This document shows positions 15,181-24,948 of a stretch of 25,612 nucleotides of DNA, one piece after another. A program made the translations under genes and the position numbers. Under the pieces are notes generated by a model that was given only the letters and a program-made list of their open reading frames with translations, was not told the DNA's origin and searched no databases. Position 1 is the first letter of the stretch. Every line of letters begins with the position of its first letter. The stretch covers positions 985-26,596 of the forward strand of contig DKKR01000003.1 of assembly GCA_002455375.1 (NCBI GenBank). The letters are read 5' to 3'. This stretch comes from Bacteroidetes bacterium UBA6661 (GTDB taxonomy: Bacteria > Bacteroidota > Bacteroidia > AKYH767-A > OLB10).

Positions 15181-18100
15181 TTAACGTAACCTGACCATTG
15201 TAGGTGTGATATATGCCAAACTGATCTTTGATTTTGGCAGTGTAAACATAAACACCTTGCGGACAAATTCTACCTGAAGTGTCAATGCCATTCCATTTGG
15301 CGGCAACAGATGGTGTTTCAAAAACTTTATTTCCCCAGCGATTAAATATCTGCATTGTCAGTTCGGTAATGCCGTAGCCGTTTGCAAAGAAATAATCATT
15401 GCTACCATCATTGTTTGGTGTAAATGCATTGGGGATATAAACGGTAAATGCACCTTCGACAATTGCTTCCTTTTTTGCAGTGTCACGACAACCAAATTCA
15501 CTTTCAACAATTTGAATAACTCTAAACCTGCCGGTATCCTGATAGCTATATGCAGGATTTTGCAACGTAGAAGTTTGCCCATCACCAAAATCATAAAACC
15601 AGATGGAGCCAAGCAAACTACTATCAGAAATGTTTATTTCAGGATGTAAAATTGAAATACTTTCAGGGCTAATGTTGAATGAGGCAACCGGCAACGGATA
15701 AACTTCAATTAGATTTGGCATAATCATGTTGCTTACACAATTATCAGGAGTTATTGCCTGAATGCTTACTGTGTAAATGCCGTCAGTGTTGTATAGGTGT
15801 GTTGGTGTAATGGAGTCATTTGTTTGCCCATCACCAAAATTCCATGTAAATATTGTTCCCAGAGGATAGGTGGAGTTGTTGAGGAATTGTACTTCTAAGG
15901 GCATACATCCTTTTTCAGTCAGCGGTGAAATATCAAGCAATGGTGTTTCATTTACCACAACCGGTATCATTGCTGTTGCCGGAATTTGAGTACAGTTGTC
16001 CGTAATACTGACAGTATATGTTGTGGTAACCGATGGCGATACATTTACAATGGAACTATCACTACCGTTTGACCAAAGATAAAAATATGGGCCGCCATTA
16101 CCGCCATTAGCAATAGATGACAGAACAGCAGACTGTCCTGCGCAAATTGTGTCATTGCCAGTTGCAGCAATTCCTAACGGAGGAAAAACATTTACTAAAA
16201 TACTATCAGTTTTTGATGGGCAATTGTTGCTGTCTGTTACAGACACAAAATAGTTTGTCGTTACTGATGGCGTGACTAAAATTGTTGATGCAGCGGTTTG
16301 ATTATTCCAAAGCCAGTTATAAGTTCCTGTTCCACCTGTTGCTATTGCATTGAGAGATGCCTGCTGACCTATACAGATGGTATCCACAGGATTTAATGAA
16401 AGTAAAATGGGTTGTGGCTCTGTAATGGTAAATGCTTTAACTCTGCTGCAGTTGTTTGCATCAGTAACTGTAATAACATAAATTCCTGCTGTAAGATTTG
16501 TGTTTAATGATTGTGTAGTTCCATTATTCCATTGATAACTATACGGAGCAACACCGCCCTGAACAGTTAGTATAACTGATGCATCGTTAAATCCATTACA
16601 TGAAACATTGTTGATAGTTGAATTGGGTTTAATCTGTTGTGGTGAAGTAATTTGTTCTGTAAAAGAATTATCACAACCATTGGCATCTGTAATGGTCACT
16701 GTATAGCTGCCTACAGGTAGATTTTGGATAGTGTCATTTGTTTGCTGCTGATAACTCCACAAATAGCTGTAAGGTGCATTTCCTCCTAAAGCAGTTGTTG
16801 TTATCATTCCGTTACTTCCGCCATAACATGAAACATCACTCTTTGTAAATAGATTTGCGATAGGCGCAGGTGTAGAAATTTGAATTTGTTCAGTCAGTGT
16901 GCAGCCTTTTTTATCAGTAATATCCACTGTATATAAACCTGCGGGTAGCGCATTGGCGTAGTTAGTATTTCCTGCAATTGGTGACCAGTTGTATTGATAG
17001 GGTGGAGTGCCACCTGTTACAGCCACCATTGCAGAACCATTTGTGCTTCCTGAACATGTTCCGTTTTGAGTAGTGTGATTTGCTGCTAAAGCTGTAGGAC
17101 TTGATAAATAAATGCTGTCAGATTTGTTGCAATTATGTGCATCGGTTATTGTAAACGAATACTGACCTGATGCAATGCCTGAAAGACCGAAGCCTGTACT
17201 TCCTGACGACCACAAAATATTATATGGAGGTGTTCCGCCATTTGCTACCACATTGAGTGAGCCATTATTGTATCCGAAACAGGTAGGTTGTACTGAAGTA
17301 ATATTGCTTTGTACTGATGTAGGCTGACTTATAGAAAAGGAATGACTGCTTTTACAATTGTTAGTGTCACGTACATAAACAGTATAGATACCCGGAAGTA
17401 AAGCATTAAAGAAAGTATCTGCCTGTTGTGTAATAAAGTTATTTGTTGAGAAACTTAAAACACCATTACCGCCTGTTGTTGTAATTTGAACTTCACCATC
17501 TTGCAAACCATAGCAAGAAACATTAGTCGTTGTCAGGGAAATAATTTGAGGACCTGTTAGATTAACAATATTAACCTGATCTAAAGTACGGCAGTTTTTG
17601 GAATCTTTCACTACGATGTAATAGTTGCTATTTGCTAACTGTGTAAATCCTGATACATTAAAAAATGTTCGTCCACTATCAGATGAAAATAAATAAGGTG
17701 AAGTGCCTCCTGTTGACGAAACTGCAATACTTCCATTACCGGCTGAACATGTTTCAGGAGTAATATTTAATAACAGTTGTAATGAGTCAGGTTGTAATAA
17801 AGTTATAATGGTGTCGCTTCTGCAATTGTTCTGATCTATTACCGATGCAGAATATGTTCCAGCAGTTAAGTTGCTAAACGTGTTTGATATTTGTGTGGTT
17901 ATTCCATTGTCAATACTGTAAGTTAAAGAACCTGTTCCACCACTTGCCAGAATTTTTATTTCACCATCATTGGTGCCAAAACATTTAACTTGCTTTAAAA
18001 CAGAACCAATAAGTTTAGGAGCAAGAATATTACTTAGAGAAACTGCCCGCTGTACTTCACAATTATTAGCATCTTTAATTTTAATGCTATAACTTCCGGC

Positions 18101-21100
18101 ATAAAGATTGGAATAATTTGTAATGTTGTTATAAGAAGATCCGTTTAAAGAAGTAAGTAACATACCGGTACCACCTGTTAATTGTAAATTAATAGAACCA
18201 TTGTTTTGTCCACAAGCAGGATTAGAAACTGTTGGTGTGACCTGAATTGCTGATGGTGTTGTTAATTGTACAAGTCCTGACACTAAACATCCTGCACTGT
18301 CTTTTACCGATACATGATAGGTGCCTGCAGCTAGCTGATTATAGTTGGCCGTATTTATAAAAGGTTGATTGTTTATGCTGTAACTCAATACACCGGAGCC
18401 ACCAGATGCCAGGATAGAAATTGTGCCGCTGTTTATTCCAAAACAATTTAAATTTTGTGTTATCACTGTATCTAATGTAGGGCCGTTAATGGTATTTATT
18501 TGTGCAGAAAAATTATTGTTGCACATCAAGGCATCCTTCACTTGCAATTGTTGTGTTCCTGCAGGTAGCGAGCCAAAATATGTCTGTTGACTGAACGGAC
18601 CACCGTTTAGACTGAATAATAAAGTTCCGTTTCCACCTTGTGCATTAACTGTTATACTGCCATTGCTTTGTTGGCAGTTAGCATTGGTGATGTTTAATGT
18701 TGCTGTAATTTCATCAGGCGATGTCAGTTGTATTATGGTATCAGCCGTACAAAAATTCTGATCCGAAATTTTTATATGATAAGAACCGGCAGGAAGGTTG
18801 GTAAAGTTCGGCAATGCCTGATAGGTTACACCATTGTTAATACTATAATTCAATAATCCTGTACCACCACTAGCCGATAAAGAAATAAAACCGGTGCTGT
18901 CACCAAAACATGTAATATCACTTTTACTAAGATTGGTAAGTACGGGTGCCGCCTGATTAGGAACAGAAATTAATTTAGTTGCATAACATTGGTTGGCATC
19001 AGTAACATGTAGATGATAAATTCCTGCCGTAAGATTATTAAAAATGGTGCCGGGACTAAAGTTGATACTATCTAATGAAAGTTGAAGAGTTCCTGTGCCT
19101 CCATTCACAACAATTTGAAAAGAACCATTGTTCTGATTGCAAGTAGCTGCTGTAACTGCTTGTTGAATTATTATTGAATCAGGTTCATTTAATGTAATAT
19201 TAGACGAAGTAATACAGCCAACACTATCAGTAAGAACGATGTTGTAGTTTCCTGCTGCAAGCATCGTAAAGTGATTACTCGAAACAGATGATTGTCCATT
19301 GTCAATACTATACGATAATGGACCGGTTCCTCCTGAAGCAGCAATTGTAATTTCACCTGTTTGCTGACCGTGGCATTTTATATCAACAGAAGCGATATTA
19401 TTAATCACAGCACCATTAATAGTATTAATTGAAGCTACAAATGCAGTTTGACAATTGTTAGCATCCTGAATAATTATATTTTGATTTCCGGATGACAAAT
19501 TGTTGAATATTGTTTGTGAGCTAAACGCGCCACCATTCAGTGAATAAGTTAAACTACCTGTGCCACCGGAAGCATTAACAGTTAAAGAGCCATTGCTTAG
19601 TGTACAATTTGATGAGGTAGTTTGTATGTTGGCAATAATTGCATTGGGTTCGGTCAATAATATGGTGGTGTCGGAGGTGCATCCATTAGTATCACGAATA
19701 GTAATTGTATAGCCTCCTGCTGATAATTGATTAAATATGTTTGAGTTTTGGAAAATTATTCCATCAAGACTATATTGTAACGTTCCATTACCGGCTGCTG
19801 CAAGTTGAATTACACCATCGTTTGACTGATAGCAACTAAGATTGGAAGTAATGGCTTGATTGATTGTTGGCTTATCAAGATTATTTATCTGAAAGGCAGT
19901 TTGTGTAGTGCAGCCATTAAAATCAGTTGTGATGATTGAATAGTTGCCTGCACCTAACTGAGTAAAAAAAGTGTCAGTTGCAGTTGTGTTATTACTTAGT
20001 TCAAAATAATAGGCAGGTGTGCCACCGCCTGCAAGAATTGAAACCATACCATTTTGGTTACTGCAAGTTTCATTATTTACTAGGGTTTGTACTGTCAGTA
20101 ATGGTGGTTGTGTAAGTATGACAGTATCTTTTACCTGGCAATAGTTAGAGTCTTCAACTGTCAAATAATATGTTCCTGCAATTAATTGATTAAAAGTTGA
20201 ATTAGCAAAAAAGGTAGATCCGTTATCTATACTATAGGATAGATTTCCATTTCCACCTGATGCAGTTATCTGAATTGCTCCATCATTACTTCCAAAGCAT
20301 ATTGGATTGGTAATAGTATTATTGTCAATCTGAGGCGAATGTAAAATGGGAATATGTAAGGCAAGAGTATCAGTACAAAGGTTAGCATCACGAACAATCA
20401 AAGTGCAACTTCCGCCATTGAGATTGTTTATGTTGTTTGCAATGCTGTAAGTTAATCCGCTGTCAGCACTATAAAATAAAGTGCCTGTTCCACTTATCGC
20501 ATTAATTGTAACTGTAGCATTTGCTGCATTATCACAAATTTGTGGTGTAAAACTATGCCCGGTTATTCTTGGTCCCGGTTCGTCAATTATGCTAACGGTG
20601 CTGGCCTCTTCGCAGTTGTTTGTATCACGTACTACAATTTTATAACTTCCCGGTATAAGATTGGTATTATTGTTATTAGCAGTAAAGGTAGCGCCTCCAT
20701 CAACGCTATAAGTATAAGGTGTTGTTCCTCCATTGCCTGTGATTACAATTGAACCATTTGGATAACTGCATATAGTATTGGTTACTGCAGAAGTAAATGA
20801 CAAAGGAAAAGGCTGTGATAATTGTAACATTGTGTCAGCTCTACATCCTTTACTGTCTTTTAATGTTAAGTAATAATTTCCTGAAATCAGATTTTGAAAT
20901 TGATTTGTTGCCTGAAAAGTTGCTCCACTGTCTATGCTATAAGTGATAGGAGGAATACCATCAATAGCGTTTAGTGTTATACTTCCTGTATTGGTGTTGA
21001 AACATTTTAATGATTGAACAGAAACATTATCAAAAGAAGGTGAGGTTGAAGCTGCAATCTGATAAGGTCTTGTTGATGTACATCCGTTTGCATCACGTAC

Positions 21101-23896
21101 TGTAAAAGTGATAGTTCCGGGAGGTAGTTGCCCATAATAGTTAGTTGTTGACCATGTCAGACCACCATCAGTTGAATATTCTAAAGGTAAAACACCATTA
21201 TCAGGATGCAGGTTGGCCGAGCCATTATTAAAACCGCAGCTAGTCGCAACTATATCGCCTCTGATGATTATAGGCGGAGGTTCTTTTACCGATGCTAATT
21301 GATATATTCTGCAATTGTTGTTGTCTTTAATTACAACTGTATATGTTTTCGCGGTTAGGGAATTGAAAGAGTTAGTTGCATAAAAAGTTGATCCATTATT
21401 GATGCTATATGATAAAGTGCCAACACCACCTGAACCAAAAATATTTATTGCTCCATTTTGTGAACGATAACAAGTTAAGGATTGAGTTTTTAAACTATCA
21501 ATATTAGGTGCATTTATGGTATTTACAATGGCAGTGTCTTTAATCATGCAACCATTATTATCTTCCACTAATACATAATAAACTCCTGGGCTAAGGTTGC
21601 TGAATAAGTTTCCTGTCTGATAGTTTGTTCCATTGTCAATGCTATAAAGTAATGTTCCAGAAGAACTACTCGTAATCGTTAATTCAATTGTCCCATCATT
21701 GAGGTTACATCCTGAAGGAGTAATCACACTTACCATATTAATCTGTGGTGGTTGTGTTAAAATAACTGTGGTGTCTGATTTACATCCGTTTACATCTGTT
21801 ACAGTTAACTGATAATTTCCTGCAGGAACATTTTGAATGATGTTTGAACTTTGTGAAAGTGTTAGACCACTCTTTTTTATTTCATAAACATAAGGGCTGA
21901 TACCATTTGATGCCAGTACTGTAATTTCTCCGTCAGCGCCATTGTAACATGTGATGTTTTGCCAGGTAAAGCTGTTTATTACAGGCACGGTACTTGCATT
22001 TATAGTAGCTGGAACAGATACAGTACAGTTATGTGCATCTTTAATTGTAATATTATAATTTCCTGAACTTAAATTAGAAAATTGCGGACTTCCTTGAAAA
22101 GAAACACCATTATTAATACTATAGTTATATGGTGCTGTCCCTCCTGATGCAGTTACATTTATCGAGCCGTTAACTAATCCGCATTTTGTTGCTGAAACAG
22201 TTAAGGTGGCAGTAAGTGGTTGTGGTTGTGTCACTGCAAAGCTTACTGTACTTTGACAACCATTAACATCTTCTGTTATGAGTTGATAAGTTCCAGGATT
22301 CAGGTTGCTGATTAAGTCAATTCCATTTACAGGACCATTTTGCTGAATGATTACACCGGAAGAATTTTTCCAAATATAGGTCCATGGCCCCGAACCTTGT
22401 GCAGTTCCAATTGCAGAGCCTTGTGTGCCAAAACAAACAGGCTGCGTAATTGCCACCACCGGTGGAATGCAGCAAGCAAGGGTTGCATATAAATCGTGAA
22501 CCGGATCATTAGCACAGGCAGCAGATGTCCAAGAGCCACTTTCCCCATCGGTGTAGGTTTCAATAAATACATTCAGGTTGGTGCCAAAGTTGCACAATGA
22601 TTGTGGTAATGTATTTATCTTCCAGCAAAAATTGAGATTACAATTTTGTCCAAGGTTATCACCGAAATTGTTTCCCGGATTATTATCCTGAGTGTTGCTG
22701 CTGTTTCCTGCAGAAGTTTCATAAAAAAATCCCGGACCATATGGCTTGTTGTTGGCTGATGAAATAATTGGATTTGAATACCATGACCAGAATCCATTGT
22801 TGGAGCACGATGCCGGTGGCAATGCAATTATTGTTGTGGTGTCCCATCCCGGACCAAATTTAGGTACAATGCCATGCAGCCAGTTTGCAGAAGTAGGATT
22901 GAAATCTGTAACATTCAAACAAAATGTTACTTGTTGCCCTGAAAGATAAAATCCATTTGAAGGAGGAGGAGACACCGTCAATCCACTTTGCATCACACAA
23001 CCACTACAGTCAAAATTGTTTTGAAGTGATAATGAAAAATTACACTGATCATTGATGCTGCCACCACTGACCTGAAGATAATAGGTTCCTGCTGCAAGAC
23101 CACCAAAAGTTGTATGCAAATATCCGCCACCGCCAATAGCACAACCACGTGGAACTAAATTTCCGCATCCTGTTCCGGAATAAAGTCCAACCTGTGGTGT
23201 TATTAAACCATTGATTGTAATATCAAGTACAGGAGCTGTAAGGCTGAATTTGTACCATACATCGGTGGCAGGATTAGACATACTTCCGATAGGCTTACAA
23301 CCTTGAAGTGACTGGTATGGAATTTCTGCAGTTGCACAAAGGTTTGATGTATTTGTCAGACTAACTGCGCCAATGCCATTGGGGCATGCAGCAGGTAGTG
23401 GTAATAAGCCAAGATTCTGTGCACCTGAACATGCATCGTTTACAGGAGGAGCACCACCGTTGCATGTAGGGCAACCATTTACCGGACAATTTATACAGTT
23501 GATATATGCTTTCCATCCACCTCTGTTAACGGTGTAATCTGAAGAAAACCGAATTGTTAAACAACCTGATGTTGCTGTTATCGTTCCGGGGGAGTTGGTT
23601 CCTGTAAAAGTTCCTAAAAGCGGAGATGAAGTAGAGGGTCCATTATAGATAAAAAGAAAATCAAAATCTTTTTCAATTGCGAATGACTGAAAACTTAGCT
23701 GCACACATTTGCCGGGCTGATCACTGCAAATGGTATAAACATAGTTTTCATTGTTGCTGTAATTTGTCGAATCACCACCGCTGTCAAAAAAAGTTCCGCT
23801 GCAACCGCTCATTACACCGTTGGACATAAAAATATCCTGTGCCAGCGTAACGTTTGCAACAAAATACAATACGCAAAAAGCGATAATTCTTGGCAA
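15173..23896 (-). CDS. Giant secreted SprB-repeat protein with CUB, PKD and T9SS type B sorting domains
   Basis: The protein has 2907 aa. A signal peptide (1-20, cut after TLAQ) is followed by a CUB domain (about 22-134), a PPC-like beta module (about 150-297) and an unassigned Cys/Asn-rich module (300-476). Then come 26 SprB-type repeats (477-2496, 75-84 aa each), two Ig-like modules (2497-2652) and two PKD domains (2653-2815, NFGDGQT and DFGDGQT). A type B gliding-associated C-terminal domain (2816-2907) reads IPNAFTPNNDGSND, FNRWG, GVYVY. It is predicted to be exported by T9SS and held at or released from the surface, perhaps as an adhesin. SprB itself is a gliding adhesin, but motility cannot be inferred here. 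The start is TTG 23896: no in-frame ATG lies between the upstream stop at 23942-23944 and this codon, and the next ATG is past the signal peptide. Confidence 0.92.
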   Translation of the reverse strand: MPRIIAFCVLYFVANVTLAQDIFMSNGVMSGCSGTFFDSGGDSTNYSNNENYVYTICSDQPGKCVQLSFQSFAIEKDFDFLFIYNGPSTSSPLLGTFTGTNSPGTITATSGCLTIRFSSDYTVNRGGWKAYINCINCPVNGCPTCNGGAPPVNDACSGAQNLGLLPLPAACPNGIGAVSLTNTSNLCATAEIPYQSLQGCKPIGSMSNPATDVWYKFSLTAPVLDITINGLITPQVGLYSGTGCGNLVPRGCAIGGGGYLHTTFGGLAAGTYYLQVSGGSINDQCNFSLSLQNNFDCSGCVMQSGLTVSPPPSNGFYLSGQQVTFCLNVTDFNPTSANWLHGIVPKFGPGWDTTTIIALPPASCSNNGFWSWYSNPIISSANNKPYGPGFFYETSAGNSSNTQDNNPGNNFGDNLGQNCNLNFCWKINTLPQSLCNFGTNLNVFIETYTDGESGSWTSAACANDPVHDLYATLACCIPPVVAITQPVCFGTQGSAIGTAQGSGPWTYIWKNSSGVIIQQNGPVNGIDLISNLNPGTYQLITEDVNGCQSTVSFAVTQPQPLTATLTVSATKCGLVNGSINVTASGGTAPYNYSINNGVSFQGSPQFSNLSSGNYNITIKDAHNCTVSVPATINASTVPVINSFTWQNITCYNGADGEITVLASNGISPYVYEIKKSGLTLSQSSNIIQNVPAGNYQLTVTDVNGCKSDTTVILTQPPQINMVSVITPSGCNLNDGTIELTITSSSSGTLLYSIDNGTNYQTGNLFSNLSPGVYYVLVEDNNGCMIKDTAIVNTINAPNIDSLKTQSLTCYRSQNGAINIFGSGGVGTLSYSINNGSTFYATNSFNSLTAKTYTVVIKDNNNCRIYQLASVKEPPPIIIRGDIVATSCGFNNGSANLHPDNGVLPLEYSTDGGLTWSTTNYYGQLPPGTITFTVRDANGCTSTRPYQIAASTSPSFDNVSVQSLKCFNTNTGSITLNAIDGIPPITYSIDSGATFQATNQFQNLISGNYYLTLKDSKGCRADTMLQLSQPFPLSFTSAVTNTICSYPNGSIVITGNGGTTPYTYSVDGGATFTANNNNTNLIPGSYKIVVRDTNNCEEASTVSIIDEPGPRITGHSFTPQICDNAANATVTINAISGTGTLFYSADSGLTYSIANNINNLNGGSCTLIVRDANLCTDTLALHIPILHSPQIDNNTITNPICFGSNDGAIQITASGGNGNLSYSIDNGSTFFANSTFNQLIAGTYYLTVEDSNYCQVKDTVILTQPPLLTVQTLVNNETCSNQNGMVSILAGGGTPAYYFELSNNTTATDTFFTQLGAGNYSIITTDFNGCTTQTAFQINNLDKPTINQAITSNLSCYQSNDGVIQLAAAGNGTLQYSLDGIIFQNSNIFNQLSAGGYTITIRDTNGCTSDTTILLTEPNAIIANIQTTSSNCTLSNGSLTVNASGGTGSLTYSLNGGAFSSQTIFNNLSSGNQNIIIQDANNCQTAFVASINTINGAVINNIASVDIKCHGQQTGEITIAASGGTGPLSYSIDNGQSSVSSNHFTMLAAGNYNIVLTDSVGCITSSNITLNEPDSIIIQQAVTAATCNQNNGSFQIVVNGGTGTLQLSLDSINFSPGTIFNNLTAGIYHLHVTDANQCYATKLISVPNQAAPVLTNLSKSDITCFGDSTGFISLSASGGTGLLNYSINNGVTYQALPNFTNLPAGSYHIKISDQNFCTADTIIQLTSPDEITATLNITNANCQQSNGSITVNAQGGNGTLLFSLNGGPFSQQTYFGSLPAGTQQLQVKDALMCNNNFSAQINTINGPTLDTVITQNLNCFGINSGTISILASGGSGVLSYSINNQPFINTANYNQLAAGTYHVSVKDSAGCLVSGLVQLTTPSAIQVTPTVSNPACGQNNGSINLQLTGGTGMLLTSLNGSSYNNITNYSNLYAGSYSIKIKDANNCEVQRAVSLSNILAPKLIGSVLKQVKCFGTNDGEIKILASGGTGSLTYSIDNGITTQISNTFSNLTAGTYSASVIDQNNCRSDTIITLLQPDSLQLLLNITPETCSAGNGSIAVSSTGGTSPYLFSSDSGRTFFNVSGFTQLANSNYYIVVKDSKNCRTLDQVNIVNLTGPQIISLTTTNVSCYGLQDGEVQITTTGGNGVLSFSTNNFITQQADTFFNALLPGIYTVYVRDTNNCKSSHSFSISQPTSVQSNITSVQPTCFGYNNGSLNVVANGGTPPYNILWSSGSTGFGLSGIASGQYSFTITDAHNCNKSDSIYLSSPTALAANHTTQNGTCSGSTNGSAMVAVTGGTPPYQYNWSPIAGNTNYANALPAGLYTVDITDKKGCTLTEQIQISTPAPIANLFTKSDVSCYGGSNGMITTTALGGNAPYSYLWSYQQQTNDTIQNLPVGSYTVTITDANGCDNSFTEQITSPQQIKPNSTINNVSCNGFNDASVILTVQGGVAPYSYQWNNGTTQSLNTNLTAGIYVITVTDANNCSRVKAFTITEPQPILLSLNPVDTICIGQQASLNAIATGGTGTYNWLWNNQTAASTILVTPSVTTNYFVSVTDSNNCPSKTDSILVNVFPPLGIAATGNDTICAGQSAVLSSIANGGNGGPYFYLWSNGSDSSIVNVSPSVTTTYTVSITDNCTQIPATAMIPVVVNETPLLDISPLTEKGCMPLEVQFLNNSTYPLGTIFTWNFGDGQTNDSITPTHLYNTDGIYTVSIQAITPDNCVSNMIMPNLIEVYPLPVASFNISPESISILHPEINISDSSLLGSIWFYDFGDGQTSTLQNPAYSYQDTGRFRVIQIVESEFGCRDTAKKEAIVEGAFTVYIPNAFTPNNDGSNDYFFANGYGITELTMQIFNRWGNKVFETPSVAAKWNGIDTSGRICPQGVYVYTAKIKDQFGIYHTYNGQVTLIR
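16409..17314 (-). repeat. Four classical SprB repeats (repeats 23-26 of the giant protein)
   Basis: Residues 2195-2496 hold four repeats of 75-76 aa. Each starts with a pattern such as SCYGGSNG, has GGxxPYxYxW in the middle and ends with DANGC and a Pro-rich joint. They carry Trp after the central Tyr, like the textbook SprB repeat, unlike the preceding repeats, which have YSIDNG at this place. All have C-x5-G or its variant (C-x5-A in repeat 26). Confidence 0.85.
17315..22216 (-). repeat. Array of 21 alternating SprB-like repeats (repeats 2-22)
   Basis: Residues 561-2194 contain 21 repeats averaging 78 aa. Two subtypes alternate. Type A has C-x4-G (e.g. CGQNNGSI) and ends in a joint like INTINGP. 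Type B has C-x5-G (e.g. CFGTNDGEI) and ends like LTQPPQ. Type A: repeats 2, 4, 6, 8, 11, 13, 15, 17, 19, 21. Type B: 3, 5, 7, 10, 12, 14, 16, 18, 20, 22. Repeat 9 is a hybrid that shifts the phase. All have a centre like LxYSIDNG and a second Cys in DxNxC. The repeats are well diverged, with no long exact copies noticed at the protein level. Confidence 0.85.
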
Positions 23897-24017
23897 TTTG
23901 GAAATACCTTTTAAATGAAGCGTAAAGCTAATAAAAAATTGTTAATAACTTAGACCTGTGGGTACTTCAACAGCACTCATGTAATAAGTGACAATATAGA
24001 GTATTTACTACAATGTT

Positions 24018-24932
24018 TCAGGTGGATTTTTGCTTACTTCGATAAAGTATGTAACACGCTGATACTGTTATGATAACAGAGGCAATTACCATCCAAAATT
24101 CACCCTCTCTGATTCCTATTTTTTCCTCGTTAATATTAATTGCATTTTTTTGTTCATAATAACTGAGTAGCACTGCTGAACCATTGTTAATAAAGTGAGC
24201 CAGTATGGGTGCCCAGATAGAGCCTGTCCAAACCAATAGATAGCCTAAAAATACACCCAACATAAACCTGGGTAAGAACCCAAAAAACTGCATGTGAATA
24301 GCGCTGAAAATAAATCCTGTTATTATTACAGCCCAATGTTGGTTTTTTGTTGCTTGTTGGATGAGGTTTTGAAGTACGCCACGAAATAATAATTCTTCGC
24401 CAACAGCAGGCAGCAATGCAATCATCGAAAGGTTTATGATTAAATCAAAATTTGTATGCGTTACTAAAAAAGATTCAGTCAGTTTTTCTGCTTCTGTTTC
24501 CATGTTGCGCATCATTTTTTCCATTGCCGCTAATGAAGCCGGTAATTGAAGATGACTATTCCAGTCAAGTAGTAAATTAATTAATGGTGATAGACATATT
24601 GTAACAACAACGATAACAGCAATTTGCAAGAAATTAATTTTTTTGAATTGAAAAAACAGACTAATATTATCTGAAAAAAGCCAGCCACATAGCCAGGCTG
24701 GAACGAGCATCAGTCCCAGTTGCGAAAATATCTGAATAAACTTCATGGCATTGATGTAAGTTGTATCACCACTGCTGAAGCCTGTCATCACTTCTGATAA
24801 ACTTTTTCCGAAAAAGATCTTGACCAAAGGTATGTTTAGAACTGAAATCAGGCCAAAACATGTCATCACAATGCCGCAAAAAAGTAACATTTTCAATAAA
24901 GGATCACTATGTTGCCATTTACCTTTTATCAT
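24018..24932 (-). CDS. CPBP family intramembrane metalloprotease
   Basis: This multi-span membrane protein belongs to the CPBP (CAAX protease / bacteriocin-processing, Abi) family. From ATG 24932 it is 304 aa. The family motifs are present: GEELLFRGVLQ (Glu179, Glu180, Arg184), His213 in SAIHMQFFG, and HFINN (His246, Asn250). About eight hydrophobic segments are visible. The frame extends to an ATG at 24983 (321 aa), but that adds 17 polar residues, leaves only 3 bases to the divergent dusB start and would bury promoter-like elements in coding sequence, so the shorter form is preferred. The substrate is unknown; members process prenylated proteins or peptides or act in immunity. The giant gene lies downstream on the same strand, 121 bases away. 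Confidence 0.88.
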   Translation of the reverse strand: MIKGKWQHSDPLLKMLLFCGIVMTCFGLISVLNIPLVKIFFGKSLSEVMTGFSSGDTTYINAMKFIQIFSQLGLMLVPAWLCGWLFSDNISLFFQFKKINFLQIAVIVVVTICLSPLINLLLDWNSHLQLPASLAAMEKMMRNMETEAEKLTESFLVTHTNFDLIINLSMIALLPAVGEELLFRGVLQNLIQQATKNQHWAVIITGFIFSAIHMQFFGFLPRFMLGVFLGYLLVWTGSIWAPILAHFINNGSAVLLSYYEQKNAININEEKIGIREGEFWMVIASVIITVSACYILYRSKQKST

Positions 24933-24938
24933 CTTTAT

Positions 24939-24946
24939 TAATTTTG
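24939..24946 (+). promoter_or_regulatory. Probable -7 promoter element of dusB
   Basis: TAATTTTG matches TAnnTTTG exactly and lies 40 bases before the dusB ATG. A TTG at 24912-24914 could be the -33 element, with a spacing (24 bases) slightly longer than usual. Confidence 0.45.
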
Positions 24947-24948
24947 CA

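Noticed and set aside
17315..22216. Possible CRISPR or tandem DNA repeats in the giant gene region
   Set aside because: Periodicity is at the protein level (about 78 aa, 234 bases) with heavily diverged DNA. There are no short identical repeats with spacers.
24018..24932. CPBP protease as part of a bacteriocin or phage-defence cassette
   Set aside because: No peptide precursor, transporter or toxin-like partner is adjacent. The neighbours are dusB and the giant surface protein gene.
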